DNA of 64,000 nucleotides, taken from NCBI GenBank assembly GCA_020091685.1, contig CM034600.1, positions 8,011,837 through 8,075,836 of the forward strand. Reading direction: 5' to 3'. The position numbers and the translations under genes are program-made. The DNA comes from Lutjanus erythropterus. Taxonomy: Eukaryota; Chordata; Actinopteri; Lutjaniformes; Lutjanidae. Positions 1 to 11,800 of the stretch are shown here, piece by piece (the first letter of the stretch is position 1; every line of letters begins with the position of its first letter). The notes under the pieces are model-generated. The model was not told the origin of the DNA. It saw only the letters and a program-made list of their open reading frames with translations, and did no database searches.

Positions 1-3000
1 CCAGCAAACCTTAGCAGACTTCTTTCTCTCTGAAGCCGTAATTCACATCTCTCCCCAACCCTCCAAAAACTCCCCGAGCTCCCCTTCACCCATCCAACCA
101 GTCCCTTGCTGTCTTCCAAGAGAAACCCTTTTTGGCAGAGCCAATCACCAAAATACAAAGTCTTCTTTGAGTCTTGTCCAGTGTTTTTTTTCTCCCACTT
201 TCACTCACTTCCGCTTTGAAGGACTTTAAACTTCAGGGCTCTTTGAGTAGCTCACATAGGCGGAAACTGAACACTACGGGGGGATGAGACAGTGTCTCAC
301 CCACAGAGACAGTCAGTACTGCACCCGAGACTTCCCGCTTAAGACTGCCCTCTCATCAGCTCTGTTGCATTAATGAATGCATGATGCACGTCATGAATAT
401 GTCAAGTACAAATTTTCAAATAACACTTGCAGTGAAAAGTTTCTCAGCCTAGATCTGGTTGAGCAAGTCTCCTCAGTCCATCAAAATTCTGCTTTCTAAA
501 GGTTTCAATCCTGCAATCTTCTAAGCATGCCGTGTTTGTATTGCCCAAGCTGGCATGACACACGCAAAACTGAGGGAGGGGCATTGTCACCATCGCATTT
601 AGCAAGATGCTCTCACTTGCTGCATGTAATTAGTGTGTTATAATCATCCTTTATGATATCTCCTCTTTTTAAACTTGTTAGGCAGCTTCTGTCACACAAT
701 TACAGACTCACTCTCAACTCTGTCACTCATCAAACAAAAGAAAGAGAAGCACTCATTCTCACATATGACCCATGTGATAGTGGAAATGGAAATGAAGTGT
801 GATGCATGTTGGTGTGACTGGAAAACATGTCTTTATATTTGTGTCTGTTAAAATGGCCTAACTTTATCTATAATTGACATGCTGAGATGACATATTCTCT
901 TCGCAGGGAACGTTCAGCTTTCATCTTGGCTAAATAATCACCTAATTTCATCTCTACCAGGGCTGACACTCACAGGTTTGTCAGCGAGTCCTTTCTCTAA
1001 GTGGCTTTCCTGTTGAGGGGTGACATGTGGTGATCAGGAGATAACATCATGGACCAGATTGCAGAGGCCATCTGGACGTTTGGATGCAAGTTTTTTGGTG
1101 CTGACAGACGTAGGGGATCACAGACTGGATCAGAGTGTGGCGAGTATGGTGTAGAGTGAGCCATCAGAGACCTGTGAAGTTTCCGATCAGCAACAGAAAA
1201 AGATGTAGATGCAGAAGATGTAGCACAGCAGATCAGTTAAGCTACAGTTAGGGATATACTATATTTTGATAAGATTGTGGCTGAATGATTTGAAAAAAAC
1301 AATGTAATTGCTATAATTTTGACTGATACTTCAATTTGCGGTATACAAGAAAATTATAATTTTTATATCATGATTATCATTTTCACTGACAAACATGATT
1401 TTGATTATTGTGATTGATAATGGTGTGATTTATGCAGCCATCTGTATCAATCAAAAATGTTGTCTTAGGTCTGTAGAATATGATTTGTAGTCCAGGACAT
1501 CACTGCAGCATGACAATATTTAATTTAGCACAGTATTTTGACATACATCTTGCCTTTAACAAACATTGCATTTCCTGCGATTTGAAAATTGCAGAAGGCC
1601 AATTTGTGATTTTGATACAAATTTTGATTGATTGATCAACCTTACATAATACCTATACATATATGTGTTTCAAAACAAAAACATGTTTGCTTCCATAGAG
1701 GAGACTTAACTAGGCAAAACAAAAGTAAGACTGCCACACCTGGCATTCAGCTAGGCAGACATAAACAGCATCACTGGCAAAGACAGAGAGAGTGCTGGTA
1801 ACGAACCAAATTAGTGTCCCACACTACAGCAGAATGGTCATTTGGCAAAACAGGGGGGAAGATAAGAGAAAACACCCACTGGTTCTAACCTAAACAGTAT
1901 TTACCAACCTGATAAAGAACAGTATTTAATGAACAGACAGACAGAAGCTAGTTAAAGCCCTTCCTTGCCTGAAAAAGTCTTTTAGCTCTGAAAACACTGA
2001 CGCAACTGACCTACATTCTATCTCAACTTCTCATTTTGGCAGCTGCTAAAGTGACAAACACTCGTGTTAGTTTCCACTTACGAAAGTGATGCTTCAAGAA
2101 TCATTTATATCAATATTCCATCTCAGTGCAAACAAAAGTACAACAGAGATAACAGAGTGTGGAACTCAAATTGTACAACTGAGTCACATGTGATCAGATA
2201 ATGAAAAGAGATAATTCTGGTAAAATCCCTATTCAAACAAGAGCCCCATTCACTTGTGATTTTTCTGTCACATATCTATCCCATAAAGAGTCGTGTAAAC
2301 GACAGCTGGAGACAAAAATCCCCAAAACTGCGTTAATTCATCACGTAAAAATGTAGTAACATTTCCCTAAAAGATTCCCTGTCAGCGTGTGAGAACATAA
2401 TCATCACAGTAACAGCTCAAGCATGTATGACTCAAGCCTTTAATCATGCCATGTTAGTTGGCAAAAATGTCATCACATTGAACAAATGCCAAAATAAAAG
2501 CCCTTCAGCAACCAGACCCAAGAATTTGTCAGCAGCTGTCGTGAACAGTTATAACAACATAGTCAGCAACCTCTTTAACTTGTGGGGTTAAATAACTCAA
2601 ACAGAAAAAGATCGTCACTAAAGTGAAATTGTTTGTCTTAGAGATAATGTTAAATAAAGTCAATCATGACAAGATTTCTGTATAAGCCTTCCTTTTTTTT
2701 CCAACTTAAATGTTCTCTGTCTTAAATGTTTGTAGCCTGCTTTCGAACATGCACTATAATCCTGAAGTGTTTACACATCACCCAGAGGAGCGGTATGTGA
2801 AAACGCCTGAATCAGTTGGAATGGACATTAAACAATCCTTTTTAATCCAGCAACCAGGTACAAGTCCACATAATAAGTCAGATTGCACCCTTGTGTGGGT
2901 GTGCTGATAACGTTTCTATCAGGTAACTGGCACAAAACTGGAGGGATACAAACATATTGCCTGTATATTGCTTTGTACTATTTAATTTATGCTATGGATG

Positions 3001-3026
3001 CATCCAATACACAGAATATTGATAAA

Positions 3027-3195
3027 CGCAATTTAATTCAATTCAATTCAATTTGTATAGCACCACATCATAATTAAATAGCTCCCACCAAGAGCAAGCA
3101 CTGGGGTGACAGTGGTGGGGAAAACCTCTCATTGAAAAGCCTGAAACCTTAAAACCATCCTGCATGGTAGGCAGCCATCCACCTCGACCAGTTAA
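3027..3195 (+). repeat. decayed copy of a common fish dispersed repeat
   Basis: It begins with repeated 'attcaattcaa' units followed by 'tttgtatagcacca', then a stretch with 'gcaagcactggggtgacagt' and 'gccatccacctcgacc'. This word order matches a very abundant teleost dispersed repeat that I recognise but cannot name with certainty. It is diverged and lies in prex1 intron 1. Confidence 0.5.
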
Positions 3196-4410
3196 AACAA
3201 AACACTACAATTCCCTTAGCATACTTTTTGTATCATGTCCTGCCTTTGGCACACTCTAGCTAGGATCCACCCCTTGCCTAAACCAAATAAGTATTTTGAG
3301 TATTTCCAGGAGGTGAGAATGCGTCTGACGTGGACAATTGCCTGTTGTGTGCTACATATGTGGAAGCGCGATTGCAGAAAATGTCCCCACCTGATTCTCA
3401 GGAAATTGTCTGTAGTAGGGTTGTACTAATTTGGCCATTATGTCCACAGTCTAACATCACAATGGACGATAACATCATTGTTTGGTGGGTGAGGAGAGAG
3501 CTATACAAAGTTAGCGAGTTAACTATACTGAGGAGGCTAAGCTATGAAAGCAAGAGTGCAATGGCAATGATGACTGTCAACCATTGTGACGGATGATGGC
3601 ATCTTCCATCTGCCTAAACCTAGTCCAGAGATTATATGAGAAAATAGGTTGGATAATGCAACAGAAATTTTATTTGGAGGAATATATATCCAATGAGATA
3701 GTTTAGATCAGTCAATTCAGGTATTGCAATAACGCTAGCTGAGAACTTGTGGAACTGCTTCTGTACCATGGAACGAGATACAATAGGAGACGTGTGGTGA
3801 GTGTGGTAGTTAGTGTGTGATGTGCATGTGAGACACTTCATTGTCTCATTGTGTTGTGTGAACAGCTTCCTGGCTGGACAGTATACGGGCCAGACATTTA
3901 CTCTGACCCGCCCTGACTGGCCAACACTTCAGCACTCCTGTAATCTAACCCAGGCTTTATTAAACATCTTTGCTATGTCCTCTACGTTTAATAATCATTG
4001 TGTAAAGGCGTTCTATTGTTGTTTTGTTGTTCAGCTTTTTTCTATGAGGCAACTGACCCCTGACCCTGTAAGACGCCACACATCTGGTTGCATTTGAGAA
4101 AGCAAACAAACATTGTAAGCCTGCTGCTGCAGTTAGTAAACCAAATAGGAAGCTCCCAGGGGAGAGTCTAGATGCCAAGTCATTCTGCAGGTATTCATCT
4201 ATCCTATTCATTCACTTTTTCAAGGGTGTTCTCAAAAACATGCTGCACCTCAGCTCCGCCCTGAGAAAGTACCTGAGCTAACTTCGTCCAGGTCATGATC
4301 TCCAAGGGGACATTAGAGATCTCATGTTGCTGCGCTTTTACAATTCAGGCCAGGTCACCCACTGTATCGTGTAACAGCCTGTTGAAAAGCTCTTCACAGA
4401 GTCACTTTTC

Positions 4411-4434
4411 ACACACACACACACACACACACAC
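4411..4434. repeat. (AC)n microsatellite
   Basis: An uninterrupted AC dinucleotide run of 12 units in prex1 intron 1. Confidence 0.9.
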
Positions 4435-7400
4435 TGGTAGTACCTCTGATTTGGTGTTTTCTCCAGTCATAAAACCCTGTTAACCAAACAGTGAATCTGA
4501 AAAGTCTCTCTGGTCTTCTTTCTTGACCTTACACAGTCTAATACTTGACACAGCGAAACTAATAACATGATAGATTGCTAATAACTTCTAGTTCATGACT
4601 TTCTTGCCTCCACACACCCCAGATTCCACAGCACCCACCCCTGAACAGATTCACATCTTAAACTGCACAAACACTAACAGAAAACCACTCAAGAGAAACA
4701 ATTACTCAGTTACAGACTTACTGTAATCAAATACTCAATATTCACAAAAGAGATCCTTCTATACTGATTGTGTGATACAGCTTTTCCCCTATGCTAATTC
4801 ACAGCTGTAAGAATCCGCAAACATCTCTTGCGGAGGGAGGGAGGGGTGTTTTTTTGACATCATGCCTCCGGGTGTTACAGTGGTTTAGACTTGTTAACTT
4901 GAATTCTTAAAATTCCTGCTGCAGTCTTATGCCTCAAAGAAATGGCTTATCAACACACATGACTAAAAAAAGCACTAAGATTAAGTTGGAAACTGGCATT
5001 TACCCCATTTATGAAACACACTGCATTGTAATAATGAGCTAGTCTGGAACTGTAGGTGTACTGCAAGGTACCAGAGTCAGATGGAAGCGTGCACAGCGGC
5101 AAGTTAAAACAGTAAGGTCATGTGTATGTAAAAAATGCAGGTTAGTGGTTTACCTCACCTGAGGTGAGAAGTAACAAAGAACAAAGACTTATGAGGAGTA
5201 ATGAGATATCTGTAATTTATTTGAGTATTTATTTTTCTGACAACGTTTAGTCAGTACATGTAAACAATATCAGTACTTTCTATTCCTTACCCTTACAAAA
5301 CAGGTCTGTTACTTTAGTTTGAATGCATTTGTGGGGAATGACTGATTATTTTTATTTTGCATCATTGCAAATCACCTTTCCAACACCAAGTTCAAACTAA
5401 ATGGATGGGACAGTAACACGTAAAGATGATTTCTAGGCGTACCCTTCAGTGCATATCATGCTTGACAGATGTAACAAGATGTAAATGATGTATAAGACGT
5501 AACAAGAGGAAACAGGCAACAGAGGAAGACAAGGTGATGTTCAGCTTTGCACAGAAACATTAAGATGAAATGTACATCAGAGGACTACTTTGAGAACATT
5601 TCAGAGCCTGTACTTTTTCATTTTTTACTTGAGCAGAGACTTTGAGTCAGTACTTCTACTTCTACGAGAGTCTTTTACACCAGTATCTTTACTTCGACTT
5701 GTGAAACGGATGTGTATATTTTTGCCACCTCTAGGCTTTATGCTATGATAGAGCTTCGGGTGTTATTTCTGACAACCAGCACTGCTTTAGAAAAAGTCAG
5801 ACAAGCTGTTTTGAACACTAGTTAGCCACACATTTTAAAGTTCCGCTTTCCTTGAAGACCAGCATATCATATATGCCACAACTGAACACCACCTCCAGCA
5901 TTTGAAGGTTTGATTAATCTGAGGGTTACAAGCTACATGATGAGACTATAAAGCCCAGTAATAATAAAACCCTCACAAAACCCCAGTAGTTCTGTGATAG
6001 TAACTGTTCAGCCTACTGTTAGGACTCCACGGCCTATTTTTTCTCCATCACTGTTGGTATATATGTGATGTGTGCCTTGTGTTGTATGACTTCAGCGGGG
6101 CTGAGGTTGCAGTGAGCTGAAACCACTAGCATTGTGGCCAAGATGAGAGTTAGAATCTTAATCTATTTATACCCGCCTAACCCAGAGAAACTTCATACTG
6201 GTCTTTCCCACCAAGTGGGGAGGGCTGGAGAGATGGAGAGGAGGAAGAATACAAAAAAAGAAAGGAAAGAAGCAGACACAGACTCAAGTTTGGAGAGGAA
6301 GCTCGAGGCTGGCTTCCTGCATGTCTGTTTTCCTGGGCAACGGGAGGATAATGTGTTTGTATGCATGTACATGCGTCATCCTGTTTGCTCAGCAAGCCTT
6401 GTCAACAGTAACTACAGGTGGACATATAGAAAAGCCAACAGCAAAAAAAAGAAAGATGTGTGAACACTGTCGCTATAGTGTACAAGCAATCACACAACAA
6501 ACCACAATATCATTTATTGCAAACACACATCAGTATTAGACATGTGAAAACTCACTTGTGTGTGGCCCAAAGCAAGGGTCACAGGGGGCAGGATTTCCAG
6601 ATGTTTCCTATTATCCTGCAGCCCTGATGAGACCTTCCTGGTCACCCAACTCTCTGCCTCTCACTTCTCAGAATCAAGAAGGAAAGTCAAGAGCTGACTA
6701 ACTTATTGGCCAAACAATTCCACTGTTGCCTTTACTGGACAGGATTCATGAAGACATGGGTCAGTGTGGTCAAAGAATGAAAAAGCAGCTCTCAAACTGG
6801 CAAACCCCCATTTTTATGGTTTTAAAGGAAAATCCCTCACCTCTACCGGGTATGACGCCACTAACAGTATTTCTGTCATAGATAGCCTACATTTTGGTGG
6901 ATCATGATGGGGAAAATCCAGTTGCCTGGATTAAATCAACAAAGCACTGCCCTGAAGAAAATCCCCAGTAATCTATGGCACTGCGAAATGATCAATTCAA
7001 ACAAGGGAATTTGCTGCAACAAAAGCCTGAAGAAAGCAGTTATCACCATAAACTCGGAATTGAAAAGGAGTAAGCTTGATTCAATGAGACTGCTTCCACT
7101 CTACCTTGAAGAGGCGATAGATTCAGAGATTTGCAATGATAACACTGAGCAAAATGAATCCTCTAATCCCTCTTTTCACACCCCCCAACCCCCTTCTCAC
7201 CTCTTCTCCTCCCACCATCCCTACATGCTTCCCTCCAGCACGTTGGATGAGCTCGTTGGCGCTGGTAATTGCCAGGGGATGAGTGACAAGCAGAATGGCT
7301 GAGATGCCAAAGCCGGATAACCATCTCTTTTGTGTGTCATTGCAATCATTGCGATTGAGAAGCTATGTTGCACGGAGGGTTAAAGATCTAGGAGGTTGTA

Positions 7401-7828
7401 GAGGAGCACAAAGGGAGTTGGGAAAATAAATCAGTGATAAGGCAATGGATGGAGGGCGGTCGACGGCGAGCTGTCATTCAATCAGCTAAAGTTCAATTTC
7501 TACCACGATGGACATGGGGGAAAAACCCCAATGTGACTGAGGGGAAAAAGCCGTCAGGTCCCTACAGATAAGGAATAAGCTGCATAAATAAATCAATACT
7601 GAACACTTGGCTCTGGTAATGCATTTGGGACTTAAAATTATGTCATGTCCAGACAGACCTTTTCCACCCAGCATGGAAGCAGTTCTGTTCCCATTTGCAC
7701 AATTTTAACCATTTGGAGTATTTCCACCAAAAATAAATTTCTTTCAGAACCTGAAAAGTTGTTACCCAGCTGGAACCCTTGACCTGAGGTGCAAACTGAA
7801 GTGGGCATGTTATATTCTACAGGTTGCT

Positions 7829-8110
7829 GGGGCTACAACTGATAATTATTTTCATTATCAATTAATCTGGCCAATAATTTCAATTAATTGTTTAGTCTAA
7901 AATAATGTTTATCACAATATTTCCGGGCCCAAAGTGATGTCTACAAATTGTTCAACCAACAGACCAAAACCCAAAATCCATAATGATAAAGAGAAGGAGC
8001 CAATCCTTACATTTGAGAGGCTGGAACCAGCAAATGTTTGACCTCTTTGCTTGAAAAATGGCCAGCACAATTAATCATTTATTAACTATTGACTAACTGT
8101 TACAGCTCCA
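7829..8110. mobile_element. MITE-like repeat, 'gctgcaacta' family
   Basis: The left end reads 'ggggctacaactgataatta' and the right end, on the other strand, reads 'tggagctgtaacagttagtc', so the ends form a diverged inverted repeat. The inside has the AT-rich 'cattatcaattaatctg' words shared with other copies here (19815-19941, 50631-50955). No clear target-site duplication is visible. It is a non-autonomous DNA element, probably hAT-like. Confidence 0.5.
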
Positions 8111-11100
8111 CAGACCGATGTGCACTGTGCCATGCCCTCCATTGATGAAGCATCCTCGATTACAATTTTTCCACTCGAATCTGGTGGCAATTTGGGCTTG
8201 TTCACTAGAGCTCACCAGGGTTGCAAGAATCTTGAACAAAAACAGTTCAAGAACCAGTGGGTTTGGTGAAAAGGGGGTAACTGAGGTGTGAGTTCCACCA
8301 AATCAAAATATTCATTGTCTGTATGAAGTTCAGCATGTAGGATAGGACAGTGGCACCAGGACTCCCGAAAGCTTCGCAACCTCAAAACATGATGTGTTTT
8401 TAGTCACACAGTGGGTGGGGTTCAAGTTTCTTGACTGGGGAAAGCACCTCTCACTGTCTAGCTCCTAACTTACCCCTGTTCCTGTCTCGCATAAGATGCA
8501 TAAATGTACCAAACATTTTCAGTGACCCGTCATAGGGCACTCTGGGAAATGTAGGAGCTATCTAAATGAACTACATGAGGCAAGCTGAGAAAACGCAGAC
8601 ACTCAAAAATGTGAAAAACATCACTTATTGTCACAAAATAACTCTTGGAAACCAAAATAACTATCACAAAAAACTGAACCACCTGATTCTCTTCTATATA
8701 ACCTCTCACTCACTTTTCAATATCCATCACTACTTTAGCCTCTTCTCACTAAAATACTACGCATCCCCGAACCTCCCACCCTGAACCACTGTCTATCTTT
8801 ACTGAAACCATATGTTCTGAGCTCCCACAGCCAGACTTCCCTTATCAACACCAGAGTGAGCAGAATGGCGACAAAGCCGCTGCTCCCACTGAGTGAAGGG
8901 GAGCAACTCGACTGGACCCTAGACGGAGAGCTTGTGGGGGGTTTGCTGAGGATTGCTGTTGGTGGTGGGGAGTGATGTTCCTTTTCTCTTTTTGTTTTGT
9001 ACTTCTTTGGCAACTTAAACAACTGAGCATTAATTCCATAAAGTCCTCCATATGGAGTTTTAGTGGACTGTGGAATGTACACACAACATATACTAACACA
9101 TATACAGTGCATTAGAGCAGCACACTTTGACATCAATGCTTGTTATGCACCCATGTGTGAAAATGATGAGTAATGAGAGCAATTATATGCATCTATTCCA
9201 TCTTATGTAAAACACCTGGCATATCTCTCTTATACTTTCTTTCTTGATTCATTGCTGTATAAAGGCTATCTATACAAAAACAGGTAATAACAGAATCTCT
9301 TTCAAGCCTGACCGTATCACTGCCCTCTGGCTATACAGCATATGGCTTAAATCAAGACATGCCAATTGATGCGATGATGGGGAGGAGCACAGTGGAGGGC
9401 ACTAGCACTGACAGCTTTCATATGTTCAGAGGAAGAAAAAGCTCACAGACTTCTCTCGATAAATAATTGGGGCTTTGTCTTTATCATTATGCCGGAACTG
9501 GGCTTGGGGGGAGGAGGTCAAAGCATGGTCCCCCTGCTGCCTGGTCTGTCTTGTAACAGAAGATAAGCCTCAGCTGCCTCTTGTCTCTTGTGCAACTGAA
9601 AAAGCAAACAGTACCACAGAGACTGACACCCAAAAAGATGCTTTATTAAGCACAAGGGTAGTATTTAAATCCATTCTGTAATCTAGTTCAGACATCTACT
9701 GCATGAAGCTACATTATATAGGTACAATTCTGAGAAAGTCAATCTTCACTGACTTGAAATCTGTAAGATCTTTTACTATCTTTGTGACACTAGGCTATTC
9801 TGAACTATCTGTACAGAAGAACAGAATTATTTCAAGAACTTTGAGGAAGTTCCTAAACACGTGACAGCACAAGACAAAGAGGGAACCATGACTATGTTAG
9901 ACAAATGCTTGCCAGATGTTTAAACTAGCTCTTTAAACTGGAAAATGTAAAGAATCATTAGCATGTTCGTAAGAAACAGTCATTTATCAGCAAGAAAATT
10001 TGATAACAACAGCCTTTTCAACTCTGGAAGCAGCAGGGTGGCAAAGTGAGTAAGAAGATAGCTTGAATCCCTACCAGCTGAAAGGTGATGTTTTGCAGCT
10101 GACCCTGACCCTTGACCTCATTGTAGAGGGGGTAATGAAAGAGGGGATTTCCCTACAGCCAGCCATAAAATGTTATAATAAAGTCACATTATTGCTGTCA
10201 CATTAAATTCAGCCAATTCAAAGCTCACCACACACTGATTTTGTCTCAGCTGGAAGCAGAAACCACCTGCACTGTGCCAGCACCACAGACAAGGCAAGGA
10301 TGAGGGGAGGACAAGGACAACAAAAAATGACAAGGAGAAGTGACAAATTGAATAGTCTCCTGCAGGTGGGAGCCATCTATAGCTGGCGCTGTGTTGGTGG
10401 CTGAAAGGAGCATGTAAAATTACCAGGACGTTCATTCATCAAAGGCAGCTGATGTACAATGAGTGAATAAGTAGCTGTGTTGAAATGGTTTCTTATCTCT
10501 GTCTGGAAAAAGGAGGCGTAGTGGTGCCGTTGAAAGCTCATGAATATCTATTTATTTGCGAAGCAAGTGTGAACTGGACTGTCCCTTTGATTGTTTTAAA
10601 CCTGGGCTTTAACACACAATGGAGAGGTGTGAATGATGTCCCCAGCATTCATACCTATGTGGAAAACGCCATGCCTAAATCTCTACCAAGGAACACAGAC
10701 TGTCTCAAATTGCCTGAAAATTTTCATTGATAATATTCGGCTAAGATGCAGCAAGTTAGACACATGTGCGTCAGTGTTTTTCACTGTCCCCTCAGATGAA
10801 AGCTGTCAATTAAAGTCCGTATGAAGTAAACCACATTATGCAGCAACTAAAAGCTGTAAAACAGCAGCTGGTTACATTATATAAAACAACAACATGGAAT
10901 TTAAATGTAATCTACTGATAGAGAAAGCCACTCTTTTGTACACAACCTCAAGCCAAACCCAATACGAATTTCTGGTGGTTTATCCTCACACCCAGCCAGT
11001 CAGCTACAGCTTGGGGGCAATATTAAAGTTTATTTTTCTTGTAAAACGCGTCACTTGACGTGCTGTATATGTGCCGAATATAAGAATGTGGCTTGACATT

Positions 11101-11263
11101 TCATGAAATCGTCTAATACAAACTACGAGGCGTGTTTGTTGGCCAGTGGGAGAGGCCGCCTTGAATTGAAAGATTTATGACTGGAGTTTGGCGTGACGTT
11201 CTGCCTGTGTATGAGAGAGCGGAACGTGAACATGAGCAACATGAAAGGTAATGTCAAACTTAC

Positions 11264-11407
11264 CGACTGAAGGAAAAGCAATGTCCGAACATAATCCCTC
11301 TCGGTGTTCAGTATTTCATTTAAAACACAAAGCCTGAGCCGCTGCTGTCTGTCCGAGTCCTTGGCGGCGTGGATACCGTTCTCCAGATGCCCGTCGTCCT
11401 CTTCCAT
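11264..11407 (-). CDS. prex1: prex1 first coding exon (PIP3-dependent Rac exchanger 1)
   Basis: P-Rex1 is a guanine-nucleotide exchange factor that activates Rac at the plasma membrane in response to PIP3 and G-protein beta-gamma. This exon encodes the N-terminus and the start of the DH (RhoGEF) domain. It is 48 codons in phase 0, from the ATG at 11407 to an AG-less 'CAGTCG' exon end followed by a GTAAGT donor. The peptide has an acidic lead (MEEDDG...) and then [18 protein letters not shown], which matches P-Rex1 more closely than P-Rex2 (remembered as RVCVLSELQKTERDYV). 'TERDYV' is the typical start of DH helix 1, and exon 1 of the known gene ends at the same FLQS. The next residues (AFLHR in the known protein) are not in the window. 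The neighbour upstream is the 3' end of ralgapb, tail to head. Confidence 0.88.
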
Positions 11408-11800
11408 GATGGTAATTCAACCCCTCAGAAAGGCTGCTCTCTACAGAAATACTCTTCTTTTCCTAAGTATCCACACTTGGCAGACTTTGTTGCTTCAGTC
11501 CATTTTGCAGCAGCGTGTTTTCCAAAATACCCTCACGAGTAGTGATGCTCAAGGCACCACACACTGGAAATAAAGTTCACCAAAAGTACCAAACAACAAG
11601 CGGAGTGAGAGCCCGGCTGTGTGGTCGCAACACCAGCTGAGAGCAACAGTAGATCAGTTCAGGCTGGAGACACGGCAGAGAGCAGGAGGAGGGACCCAGC
11701 GCCACAGACACACACACACACACACACACACACTGGCCACAACTCACTTCTGCTCTGAGCAGTGAGTACACAAACAAACAAACAACATGTTCACAGACAC
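11408..11800 (-). promoter_or_regulatory. prex1: prex1 5'UTR and probable promoter region
   Basis: This lies directly upstream of the prex1 ATG and contains the (CA)n tract at 11708-11732. I see no clear TATA box and cannot place the transcription start, so the limits are nominal. Confidence 0.35.
11708..11732. repeat. (CA)n microsatellite
   Basis: A CA dinucleotide run about 300 bp upstream of the prex1 start codon. Confidence 0.9.

Larger units (their letters stand above)
1..11263 (-). other. prex1: prex1 intron 1 (part)
   Basis: This stretch follows the first coding exon of prex1 on the minus strand and should be its first intron, running off the left end of the window. I looked for the rest of the DH domain on the minus strand and found nothing like it. 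Open frames here are short and unlike any protein I know. The interval is AT-rich non-coding sequence with a few dispersed repeats, described separately. Around 5606-5735 there is a run of 'acttctactt'-type sequence resembling a common fish repeat. Confidence 0.7.

Noticed and set aside
6101-6120. Alu-like word 'ctgaggttgcagtgagctga'
   Set aside because: Only about 20 bases match and nothing around them continues the Alu consensus; Alu is primate-specific. Chance resemblance.
8735-9136. 133-residue minus-strand open frame in prex1 intron 1
   Set aside because: No recognisable domain, low-complexity Ser/Pro content and no splice or promoter context.
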